Assembly: GCF_030247185.1 (NCBI RefSeq)
Contig: NC_080571.1
Location: 84,205,025 to 84,269,024, forward strand
DNA length: 64,000 nucleotides
Reading direction: 5' to 3'
DNA from: Malaya genurostris
Taxonomy: Eukaryota; Arthropoda; Insecta; Diptera; Culicidae
How positions within the stretch are numbered: the stretch's first letter is position 1; each line of letters opens with the position of its first letter. This document shows positions 54,900-64,000 of the stretch, one piece after another. The notes beneath the pieces were generated by a model, which was not told the DNA's origin, searched no databases, and was given only the letters and a program-made list of their open reading frames with translations. Both the position numbers and the translations under genes were made by a program.

Positions 54900-55740
54900 A
54901 TTCATAAAAAAAAATTTTATTCTGGCCCTTTTGCGTAAAAGCTTTACGTGGCCGATTGGCTTACATTTTTGTTACTTAAATTTTTTTTTGCTATTGGATC
55001 TCGTTGTCACCCTTTTTCTAGGGGAAGATGAGTTTCTATTTCCATCCAACGAGGATCGGGGGTCACTTCGTCCGCGGCTTATCTCATCATCCATTGCTTC
55101 ATCGTCGGTGTTGTGTGTGATTTCCATTTTATTTTCGTTTTCCTTGTTGATCGTAGTCTTGTGCTCGTTGAGAGTTGCTGTAGATGCGCATTGTTATACA
55201 TTGGTTGCAGTTGCTGGTTGGTTGGAGGGTAAGTTGTTAACTGCAGCTGGTGTACTTTGTTCTATAGGGGATACTGATGGTTTCGTTGAAGGGGATGCTC
55301 CATTGTTGTTGGTGGCTGTCACAGGTGTACTGGGGTTGCTTGGGGTTTGTGTGAAGGAAGCACCGTTGTCCTTTGGTGTGGTTGTCTCCTTGTCCAGTTT
55401 ATCACATGGCTTACCGTAGTGAACAGCTTTTTGGCAATATTGACATGTGGCCATATGATTGTCATAGGTAACAAGTGATTTGCACGGAATTCTTGTATCT
55501 TGACCGAAAATCACATAATAAGGTATAGGCTTCTTCAAGTGTATGCGTAATAAACGTACGCCATTTGGAATACTTCCACTTTTCTTTTTCCATAGAGAGA
55601 ATCTCTCCGTATTGGGACATAGTTTTGCGAATATATGAATCGGTGACGCTTGAGGGAAGATCATGCACACGCACTTCTATAGCAATATCTTCTCTATATA
55701 CTGGAATGTTGTACTCAATGTTCTCGTGTTCGTTAAAGCT
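54900..55740 (-). pseudogene. LINE ORF1 (gag-like, CCHC zinc knuckle), copy 2
   Basis: On the minus strand, 55674 onwards gives MRVHDLPSSVTDSYIRKTMS and QYGEILSMEKEKWK, then a frameshift into GVRLLRIHLKKPIPYYVIFG. The zinc knuckle is CQYCQKAVHYGKPC (C-x2-C-x4-H-x4-C). A Thr/Ser/Pro-rich stretch follows, and in another frame the tail SSPRKRVTTRSNSKKKFK and stop. Next come CGGCCACGTAAAGCTTTTAC and GGGCCAGAATAAAATTTTT, the same 3' sequence as copy 1 at 11190, again with no ORF2. The upstream side is cut at about 55740, where a DD41D transposase fragment begins. Confidence 0.75.
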
Positions 55741-56110
55741 TCAAATCACACGAACGCTGAGGCCAATTCACCGGTCCATTTCTCGAAATAATGTTGTCGT
55801 TGAAATGTTCCTGCAATGAGTCGATTGTTTCGGCCGCAGTATGACAAGTGACACCATCCTGTTGAAACCACATTTAGTATCTTGAATATTTGGCAACAAA
55901 AATTCATTGGTCATGGTTCTGCATCGGTTATCCATTCACTTTCGTCTTTCCTCATAAATTCGGATGAACGAACTAAACAGTACATTGATGCATTGGAATT
56001 TCTTGAAGGGCGTGGGGATTATCTTTGCTCCAGAAACGACAATTTTGCTTGTTAACGTATCGATTCAACCAAAAATGTGCCTCATCACTGAAGAGAAGTT
56101 TGCGCCATAA
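55741..56110 (-). pseudogene. Decayed DD41D transposase fragment
   Basis: The minus strand reads LLFSDEAHFWLNRYVNKQN (first aspartate) and MWFQQDGVTCHTA (second), then RNGPVNWPQRSCDL, just before the third aspartate, where it joins the ORF1 relic. Stops and frameshifts lie between. It is clearly diverged from the two 925-bp copies and so represents an older member of the same lineage. Confidence 0.75.
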
Positions 56111-56575
56111 ACAGTTTTAATTGAATTTGAATTGATTTTGAAAATAAATTTCCAAGATTAGAAACCTATTCATGATGATTTTTCAAACAATACTGAGTAG
56201 AGATGTCACTTTACACTGTCACAACAACTTTCAGACAATAGAGTAATTCCTAAAAAACACCCGTTGCCATTATGCCTTCTTATCAAAATTGATCCGGACT
56301 GATCCAATTAAACAACGCGCAAGTGGGTTTGCACTCAGTAATTTTTTTTCTAGATTGGTACACACTTCTTTGACATTCCTGTTAAGTTTGAGCGGGATAC
56401 GCCAACTAGTGTGTGGCCGGCCGTTTGCCAACGAAACCGAAAATTTGTCTGGTTATTTTTACCATGGAAAAATTTTTAGCAATAAGTTTGCATGAAATTT
56501 GGTGTTTGAAATGGAATTTCGGCTACGGATTCATTCAAAATGATGCAGAAGTGTTATGGGGAGTTTACTCTATTT
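56111..56575. other. No gene seen
   Basis: AT-rich sequence, no supported feature. Confidence 0.4.
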
Positions 56576-59297
56576 TTTTTACACTAAATTACCCTGTATC
56601 TCCTGAACCGTAGGTCGATGAATAACAAAACAAGCAGTTTTTATGAGACCTTAACGCCCTTTATTTGAATATTAGATAGGTTCAGCCATCTACGAGAAAA
56701 ATGAGTAACTTTATTTTAATTTCGTTTCACATATCACCCTGTAGTTCCGGAACCAGAAGTCGGATCCAAATGAAATTCAAGAATCTTGTTTGGGAGTATA
56801 CGACTTCTGAATTTGTAGAAAACGGTTAAGTCATCTTCGAGAAAATTTAGTTAAATCATAAGTTACACAAGCATTTGCTGATCTCGATGAACTGGTTCGA
56901 ATGGTATAAGGGTGTTCTGTTCTTCCGGCATGAATCGAAGAACCACCTAAGATTCAAATGAAAGGTATTAAGATCCTCTTAAACATCATGCTTTTTAGTC
57001 TGCTCCGATTTATGGTTTAGGAGATACAGGGTGATTAGTATAAAAATGTCTATTTCACATAGATTAATCAGGTTTATGGGTCTATTTCACATAGATTAAT
57101 CAGGTTCAGGGCTATGGTTTCAAATTCGATCCGATATATTGTGCCGATTCAAATCTCAAACTGCCACTTAATGCTACGGTCATTAAAATATTGTCATCGT
57201 TCTCAAACACCGAAGAATATTCATGCAACAAACACATGCGGATTGATAAAGAAAGGTGGATTAAGAACATTTTTTTTATACTGATAAGTTTTACTATCAG
57301 TTGTAATTGCGGAACAGGTAGCCGGATCTGGACTAATTTTACTTCTACTTATGAAATTCGATTGTATCTATGTTTGTAACAATTTGCAGCTGCTTCTGAT
57401 AAAATGGAATGATTTCCTGATTGGAGAATACCATCACTTTTCCTGTAACTGTGATTAAGAATTGGCATAGCTAAAATCATTAGATTTGCTACTCATAGTA
57501 CTGTTGTTGTACCGTTGAATTCCACTATTTCACCTCATTACACTCTCACAAAGTCACTATTTTTCCGAAAGTGTATCAAACGTTATAATACAGATACGTA
57601 TTTCGGAATGTTATTTACATCCTTCTTCAGTGTATCGGTTTTATAAGTAGAGACCAAGGGAATAGATAAAAACAAACATAGAAAACACTTAACTCTTCCT
57701 GGTTTTCTGTTATCTGTTTATTTCCTTTTCATTTTTTTTTTTTGTTCCTTTTGTGGTTTACTTACTTACGTTTCTACCTACTTACGTTTGTATAAAAGGA
57801 ACTTCACTGCAGCATTCTTCCAATAGACTCAAATTTCCATTTATTGGGATAAAAAGGAAAAGTCATTTTCACAAAAATGTGAGTATCTCCTTCATAAACC
57901 TGTTTTAATCCACCTAGTGGTGTAATGATGCCTTTCTCATATTACTCATAACATCATAAATATTACTGTGGAATTCGCTAAAACAACTGTTCATTGAATA
58001 GAAATAGGAAAGTTTATTCGGACCTAATCTAATAAACTCTACAAATCCTGTTTACCTTGTAGTTCCGGAACCGGAAGTAGTATCTACAACACATTTAGGA
58101 ATTCCGTATGAAACTGTAAGATTTTTTCTTTGAACCTATAAGTTTGTAAAAATCGATGTGGCCATCTTGAAGGAAAGCGAGTGAGACCCTTTTGCAGTTT
58201 TTAAACACCATTTCCAATTCTTCCAAAACTTAAATTTATTCTTTCAATCGTACCTATCATAGACTAGCTAAAATTTTCATCACCCGCAGTATCGTCTTTT
58301 ACCAATATCACACACCATTAGCAGACATCCGTAACCGTTTCGATTTCGTCATAGCGTGTACGAATTAGAACAAAGCACGCATCGTTTGTTTTGTGTTTTC
58401 TTCTTCTTTCGGTGTAAAACATATTGTCAGTCTATATGGCGATTTGAAAACTTTGACACTCATCGCCCTGTAACTGCGGAACCGGAAGTCGGATCCGGAT
58501 GAAATTTTACAGTATTTCTAAAGATAACATGAGCTTCAATCAAATCATTATTTGTGAAAATCGGTTCAAGCATCGCAGAAAAATCGAAGTGAGTTCTATT
58601 TTTGGAGTTTTCCTTCACCACTTCCGGTGCTTCCGGAACAGGAAAAGGGGAGACCAGTAGGGCCGAATAAAGTTCTTATGCCCACAAACTAAAAAGCTCT
58701 GCAAACTAGAATAATTCATCAGACAGTTTTATGGGTTTTGTACCTGTTTTTGACCATCGTTTGTGAAAAAATACTCATGAAATTGGTAATTTTCCACTTA
58801 TAATGCTTTAGTTTCGGAACCGGAGGACTTATCTAGAAATTTTTAGGGAACTATAAGACCTTTCATTTGAATCTTAGTTAGTAAAAATCGATTGAGCCGT
58901 TTCAGAGAAAAATGAGTGCACACTTTTTCTCTAATTTTCACATATAATCATTTAACTCCGGAACCGGAAGTCGGATCCAAATAAAATTTAATAGCAGGCT
59001 ATAGGACTGTTAGTCTTTTCATTTGAATCTAAGTTTGTGAAAATCGATTCAGCAATCTCTGAAAAAAGTGAGTGCATATTTTTCCATTTTTTTGGTACAT
59101 ATCATCCTGTATCTGCGAAACCGGAAGTCGGATCGGGATAAAATTCAATAACAGGTTATGGGACCATGAAACCTTTCATTTGAAACTTAGTTTGTGAAAA
59201 TCGGTTCAGCCGTCCCCGAGAAAAGTGAGTGCATATTTTTGTTACATACATACACACACAAACATTTGCTCAGTTCGTCGAGCTAAGTCGAATGGTA
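56576..59297. repeat. Long culicine interspersed repeat array, tandem at the right
   Basis: The core GGAACCGGAAGTCGGAT, followed about 90 bp later by GTGAAAATCGATTCAGC and GAAAAATGAGTGC, recurs in the right part at about 58468, 58630, 58813, 58960 and 59115, giving a period of roughly 150-180 bp. The left part (56580-58300) has older copies with inverted phrases such as TAGGTTCAGCCATCTACGAG and the edge phrase AATCCACCTAGTGGTGTAAT near 57908. No frame of interest. Confidence 0.65.
57500..57650. repeat. Repeat sharing the interior of the 36898 MITE
   Basis: TTGAATTCCACTATTTCAC, TCTCACAAAGTCACTATTTT, CAAACGTTATAATACAGATA and ATGTTATTTACATCCTTCTT match the MITE at 36898-37088 through TCAGTGTATCGG, but the right-hand inverted end is absent here. 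Confidence 0.65.
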
Positions 59298-60237
59298 CCT
59301 TATGATCAAAAAAGAACAGGAATTTTCATTTTAAAATTCCCGCGCTTGTCCAATCAGTAAACTTTTATTCTCTCAACGTTGGCAACACCTTATACACATT
59401 TTGTCAAATTTTGACGCATATCGTACGATTAGTTTTTGTTTGGCGTCGATACAAAGAAGTTGAAAAATTTTCGTGTGGCGATTTTGATAATGGATGAAAA
59501 TTTAGAACAACGTGCGTGCATCAAATTTTGTGTTGCAAATGGATTTAAGTGTTCCGAAACGTTGAAAATGTTAGAAAAGGCCTTTGGTGTATCGTGTCTA
59601 GGAAAAACACAGGCATACGAGTGGTATAAACGATTCCAAGGTATGTCGTACAAGCTTGGATCATGATGAGATCCCTGGCCGCCCAACAACATCTGTTACT
59701 GAAGAAAACATTGAATCGGCGGAGCAAATCGTGTTGCAAAATCGTTCTGTACCGATTAGAGAGATTGCTGTGTTGTTGGGCATCTCTTATGGATTTTAAC
59801 TGATGTTTTGGGTTTGAAACGCGTCGCTTCTTGGCTGGTGCCAAAAAAGCTGAATTTCATTCAAAAACAGCGTCGTGTTGATGTAGTCAAAGAGATGATT
59901 TCCAACGCAGATAGTGACCCCACATTCATCGAATGCATCATAACTGGTGATGAGGTGTGGATCTATGAATATGACGTCGAAACCGCACAACAATCGACCG
60001 AATGGCGCTTCGAAGGCAAACCGTTGTTCTAAATTTTCATCCATTATAAAAATCGCCACGCGAAAATTTTTCAACTTCTTTGTATAGACGCCAAACAAAA
60101 ACTAATCGTACGATATGCGTCAAAATTTGACAGAATGTGTATAAAAGTGTTGCCAACGTTGAGAGAATAAAAGTTTACCAATTGGACAAGCGCGGGAATT
60201 TTAAAATGAAAATTCCGGTTCTATTTTGATCATAAGG
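59298..60237 (+). mobile_element. Fold-back mariner derivative (5'-end type), copy 2
   Basis: This 940-bp element runs from CCTTATGATCAAAA to its complement, with TA at 59296-59297 and 60238-60239. The left arm 59298-59512 and right arm 60022-60237 are inverted copies of the mariner 5' end including the initiator region. The same internal breakpoints are found in the copy at 6585-7531. The flanking text (CTAAGTCGAATGG and TATGACATTCGGCCTCC) reconstructs a continuous interspersed repeat, so this is a clean insertion. Confidence 0.9.
59490..60032 (+). pseudogene. Truncated mariner transposase, frameshifted
   Basis: ATG 59490 opens MDENLEQRACIKFCVANGFK, as in the copy at 6778. A one-base shift near 59640 (FQGMSYKLGS then stop) and a loss of about ten bases near 59795 break the frame. 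The remainder, LKRVASWLVPKKLNFIQKQR, ITGDEVWIYEYDVETAQQST and EWRFEGKPLF, ends at the arm junction exactly as in copy 1. It has only the first catalytic aspartate. Confidence 0.8.
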
Positions 60238-60455
60238 TATATGACATTCGGCCTCCCGGGCTTCGGTTAAAAAGTCGGGTTTCACAGTGATTGCATAGCC
60301 TTTCTATATGAGAAAGGCAAAAAAAGGTATTACAACGAGCTTTCTAAATTTTCAAATGGTATAATGTGACACTCGACCCTCTGAGCCTCGGTTCAAAAGT
60401 TAGTTTTCTGAGTGATTGTATAGCCTATCTATATGAGAAAGGTAAAAAGAAACAC
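60238..60455. repeat. Culicine interspersed repeat, right part
   Basis: Two units of TTCACAGTGATTGCATAGCC and TTTCTATATGAGAAAGGCAA lie about 130 bp apart (near 60282 and 60400). This is the continuation of the repeat cut by the fold-back mariner. Confidence 0.6.
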
Positions 60456-62750
60456 TCTTCAATTAAAAACAGCAGTGACAATCTATGAATTTACCCGTTC
60501 TAAATGAAATACGACCCGCATTTTTTGCAGTTAAAATCGTATCGGACTTAATCTTTTTATCACACTCATAAATTTTTCACCGAGGATAGCTGCTGGACAA
60601 GGAGAATACAGTCACCAGACAGACGCTTCATCCTATCGGATGATGGCTAACCATATGATTGCGAGCCGGCCTGTCAAAGATAGGAAATTGTCGCGTGGAA
60701 AGAACACCAAGAATAGAAGGTGAAAGTGTCACCAATACCAACGCACCACCACCGGTGCACCGTCCGTCCCGTCCCCACGCTACGAATTTATGCGAAGGCA
60801 CAGCGGATGAAACGATCCCGGCGAAAACGACAGTTTCGTTTATATGCCAAAATTTATGCTTTTTTTATTGCACCAAAGCGAACCCGCCACGAAAAGTACC
60901 CAATCGAAAGATCTTTCTTCCACGTGGAAACGAGGAACGTGAAACGATTTTATTGCACAACACACAACGACGACGACGATGGCGGCGTTCTGAAATCCCC
61001 GTTATCCACATGGCCGCGATACGCTTTCACTTTATGATCGAGTTTCCACAAAATCACTGCTAAGTTCGAAGCGTAGCCGCAGGGCGGGTGAGATCCGTAT
61101 CGGTCTGGAAGGGGGGGGGGGGGGGGGGGGGGGGAATAGAAGAGCTTTTCGAAAATTCAACGGCAAAACAGTCGGAACACTCGCCACTGCCGCCGGGTGG
61201 TCCGTCGGTCGTTCGGTCGGTCAATCGGTGGTAGAGGCTTTTGTTCGATTAATCCTTTGAACTGCGCTGCAAACCGACGCTTGTGGTTTTCAGGAGGAAG
61301 GTAATCGATGCGTGCGCTTTGTGGCTGATTTTAGCCCTCGGATGGATCGAACCTTTTCGGTTATCCCTGAACATGCTGCCCCTGCTTCGTATGAATGAAG
61401 ATACCATCGCGTGGCAAGCTCAAATAACCCCTAAGAAGATTCTCTCGAACTTGCTTGCTAAACACAACACACACACACACAAAAGCGACGGGAATTCGCG
61501 CCCAAGGACGAAATTCCCGGCTGCCTTTGCACTAATTTTTCCTTCACTCCCAAGCCCAACGGATTCCAGCTTAAACTAGAGTTCCTAATTGGGCACATCA
61601 AACACGCATTTCCAGATGAATGACTGACACTGAATACCATTCCTCTGGGAGCCTCAAAGCCCCAGCAACTCGACCGTGTATTATCCAGTTGAACGAAAAC
61701 CCAACACCGACGGATCGCGGAGTCGGCTTGATGCAGTGTAGCATTCTCGCGCGCGCTTCCCGTCACGATGTGGGGCACGGCTGTTGTGATTCCGGACACG
61801 ACCGACCGGAAGGAGGAGGGGTGGGGGTTTGTTATGTCAAAAGAGAACTGGGTCCTCTCCAGAACCGAACCCGGCATGGACCCGAGCAAAACTGACGATG
61901 AAGGCAAAAAAGGATGTCAGCCGGACAGAACGTGTCAGGGATGCCAACTTGGTCGCTGGACGGACGGACGGAAGGACGGAATCACCGTCGTTCGTCAGGA
62001 TACGTCGTGCGTTTTACCGCCAAACGGAGTGTGGAAGGAAGAGGTCACGAGAGGAGGGCAAAGCGGTTTCGTTTCAGTCACGGCTGAACCCAAGGATGGG
62101 TTATGTTGTTGATAAACAGAGCGCGCAAAGTGCATCTCAGCCGAGAGCACGATTGGACTTGGCGGGAAGATATCCGAAAGCGGGAAAAGTGTGCTTTCGT
62201 GTCATTTCACCGGGAAAGCAATTTCCATTCATTCTACCGGAGCGGTGAGGAGCGGAGGAAGCGAAACGTTGACGTTGTTTGGCGGCTGGATTTCGCAGTT
62301 GCTTTTTGCCAACACAAACGGCGGAATTATTTTGCTGCGCTGCGGCGTTTTTCAGTGGTTCGTTTCCGGCTGTGTTTCTTTCTGACACTGCTTTCGTGAC
62401 CAATCAGTTTCACGTAACGACTGCTGATGCTGATGCTGCTGGAACTGGGAGTCATATTCCGATTCGGGCTGTGACGGAAGATCTCATCATCAGCCTTTGA
62501 AATGGACCGTGTTTCGATTTTTGCATTTGACTGGAGGGAGTAGTTCAAGTGGTGTTGAATTATGTCCCATTCTTTGTCCGTCTGTGTAGGTTGATCCTGA
62601 AGAGGACGGCTATTTTGAGCATTGGAAACATATTCATTATGCACGATGATACAGGCTTCGTAGTATGCCGTTTTCGCTTGATGTCCTACCCTATCCCAGT
62701 ATCCACCCTAACTGCTATCAAATCGTTTGTTTGAAGTCAGTTTCGAACCT
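60456..62750. other. GC-richer low-copy island with poly-G run; no confirmed gene
   Basis: CGACGACGACGATGGCGGCG lies near 60967 and a CA tract near 61466. GGTCGGTC words lie near 61203-61222. A donor-like GAAGGTAATCG lies near 61300. Overlapping frames of up to about 150 codons on both strands have no domain. As with the other islands, promoter or 5' exon function is only a possibility. Confidence 0.35.
61111..61134 (+). repeat. Uninterrupted run of 24 G
   Basis: Twenty-four consecutive G residues lie in the GC-richer island. The length is prone to sequencing and replication slippage, and such a run can form a G-quadruplex. Confidence 0.95.
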
Positions 62751-63313
62751 AGTTTCAACGTCGCCGTTGAACTGAAATTCGAGTCAGTTTCGAACCTGAT
62801 GCTTATATCTTATTACCCGTTGTTGCTTGTTTGAATAATCTTTCCTGGAACAGTACCAGTTTTTATCAAGTGAAAACGACTATTTCTATGGCAAAAACAA
62901 CGCGGTAATTATGTGGATTAGTATCAGTATCCATCAAAAGGTCGGACCCGACTAGCATCTTCCGAATCATACAACATAAAATTGAATGAGATCCGAACAT
63001 CTGGAATCGTTTTGTGCATTTAAGGATTTGCTTCCGTTGAATTCAACTAAATCAATGTCAAAACTATCACTAGAAATCAAGGAATCTTGTCACATCTGAC
63101 AGAGCAACGTTGCATAATTATTTTCGAACATTTCTTTCGAGGTCGTGTTTTTTTAATTCGAGATAAATTATGGCTAGTTTAGAGCCAAATAGGCATCATT
63201 TATCTACAAAAAAACAACGTATTCTTAATCCACCTAGAGGTGTGATAATGCCATTCCCTTCCGTCAACCCTGTGACATTAAAACATTTTAAGTCTTTGCA
63301 TTTAAATAACACA
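62751..63313. other. AT-rich sequence with repeat edge, no gene
   Basis: CTTAATCCACCTAGAGGTGT near 63224 is the edge phrase of the culicine interspersed repeat. GTCAGTTTCGAACCT occurs twice (about 62738 and 62783). Nothing else is identifiable. Confidence 0.4.
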
Positions 63314-64000
63314 TGGACTGAAAAGTCCCAGGCCTAACAAAGAGAACACGATTTTTTTGGTTCGAAATAAACTTTATTCATCAACATAATCGCAACGCAA
63401 TCATTCCAGTGCCGCTCTAACATTTCAAAACCACTTTTGTAGAACGAACTATCTTTTGCCTCAAAATAGGTCATAGTTTCAGCGGTAACCTCTTCATTCA
63501 TGTGAAGTTTCTTATCGGTGAGGTCTGCGAACAGTCAGTAATCGCTGGGAGCCAAATCTGGCGAACACAGTGGATGTCGGACCCATTCGAAGTTCAATTC
63601 ATGTAGTTTTGCCATTGTTTTGATTGACTTGAGACATGGTGCGTTGTCTTGATGAAACAATTTTTTTTCTATGCCATATGAGGTTATTTCTTTGCGATTT
63701 CAGCCTTCAAACGCTCCACTAACGCTATATAATATTCACTGTTAATGGTATTTTTTTTTCTCAATATAGTCGATGAATATCACACCACGCACATTCCAAA
63801 ATTCCTAGGCCATAACCTTTCCTTTTTTAGGCGCTTTGGACAAGGTTCACCAGTTGCTGTCCACTCAGATGACGATCGTTTTGATTCCGGAGTGAAGTGA
63901 TGGATCCATGTTTCATCCATTGTCACATATCGACGCAAAAATTCCGGTTTGTTACGTTTAAACATGGCCAAACACTGCTCAGAATCATCAACACGTTCTC
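63314..64000 (-). mobile_element. mariner (DD34D) element, 3' half, running off the window
   Basis: The element end reads GGACTGAAAAGTCCCAGGCC from the outside, matching the right end of the mariner at 1789-4080. The minus-strand transposase (63971 downwards) has VTMDETWIHHFTPES (first aspartate), LFHQDNAPCLKS (second; the usual His after Cys is replaced by Leu) and SPDLAPSDY (third), followed directly by a stop. Further stops and frameshifts make it a pseudogene. The 5' half lies beyond position 64000. Confidence 0.85.

Noticed and set aside
54847..55419. 190-codon hydrophobic plus-strand frame
   Set aside because: It is the antisense of the LINE ORF1 on the minus strand, which has the CCHC motif and a homologous copy at 11190-12000.
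1..64000. Search for CRISPR arrays, operons, tRNA and rRNA genes
   Set aside because: The sequence is animal-type with transposons and microsatellites. No regularly spaced arrays, bacterial gene order, cloverleaf-like tRNA or rRNA motifs were seen.

Overview
The window reads as repeat-dense, non-coding DNA from a culicine mosquito, most likely an Aedes-like lineage. The reasons are DD37E (ITmD37E-type) Tc1/mariner transposons of the kind first described in mosquitoes, a tRNA-related SINE of a type I associate with Aedes, many copies of an interspersed repeat carrying phrases such as GGAACCGGAAGTCGGAT, and LINE fragments of several clades. The species call is inference. I find no complete host protein-coding gene, no rRNA or tRNA gene and no CRISPR array.

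Layout. 0.5-4.1 kb: a full-length-looking retroelement with a 27-bp target duplication, then a mariner pseudogene with a DD37E transposon nested in it. 5.9-13.9 kb: culicine interspersed repeat containing a fold-back mariner (6585-7531), a DD37E relic, a fold-back DD41D element (10200-11124) and a LINE ORF1 relic. 17-21 kb: more interspersed repeat with a mariner at 19.1-20.3 kb. 23.3-24.9 kb: an element bounded by inverted TTTCGCCGAA arrays and containing a LINE. 27.3-30.3 kb: an ITmD37E copy abutting a candidate TTAA-flanked element. 34.7-39.6 kb: a SINE, a degenerate repeat tract holding the second DD41D copy and a MITE, a polyA retroposon and a second LINE. 42-51 kb: a MITE, a LINE with reverse transcriptase, the second retroelement copy, a deleted ITmD37E copy and a 321-bp palindrome. 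54-60 kb: the second ORF1 relic fused to a decayed DD41D fragment, a long interspersed-repeat array and the second fold-back mariner. 63.3 kb to the end: a mariner on the minus strand.

Between these lie GC-richer, low-copy-looking islands (about 4.3-5.9, 15.2-16.7, 21.4-22.1, 31.1-33.2, 40.3-41.4, 51.8-53.9 and 60.5-62.7 kb). They have microsatellites and no convincing long reading frame. They could be promoter or 5' UTR exons of a large gene. A sequence at 37.98-38.09 kb has a branch-point-like CTAAT, a pyrimidine tract and CAG directly joined to GTAAGC. It looks like a recursive (ratchet) splice site and would fit a plus-strand gene with a very long intron.

The most notable biology is in the transposons. 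Two unrelated Tc1/mariner lineages have each produced fold-back derivatives in mirror fashion. The DD41D element keeps the catalytic half of its transposase between two inverted copies of its 3' end. The mariner keeps the DNA-binding half between two inverted copies of its 5' end. Each form occurs twice with matching breakpoints, so both were mobile after they arose. Separately, the two copies of the 0.9-1.3 kb retroelement have different hexamer tails, and each tail resembles the start of its own target-site duplication.
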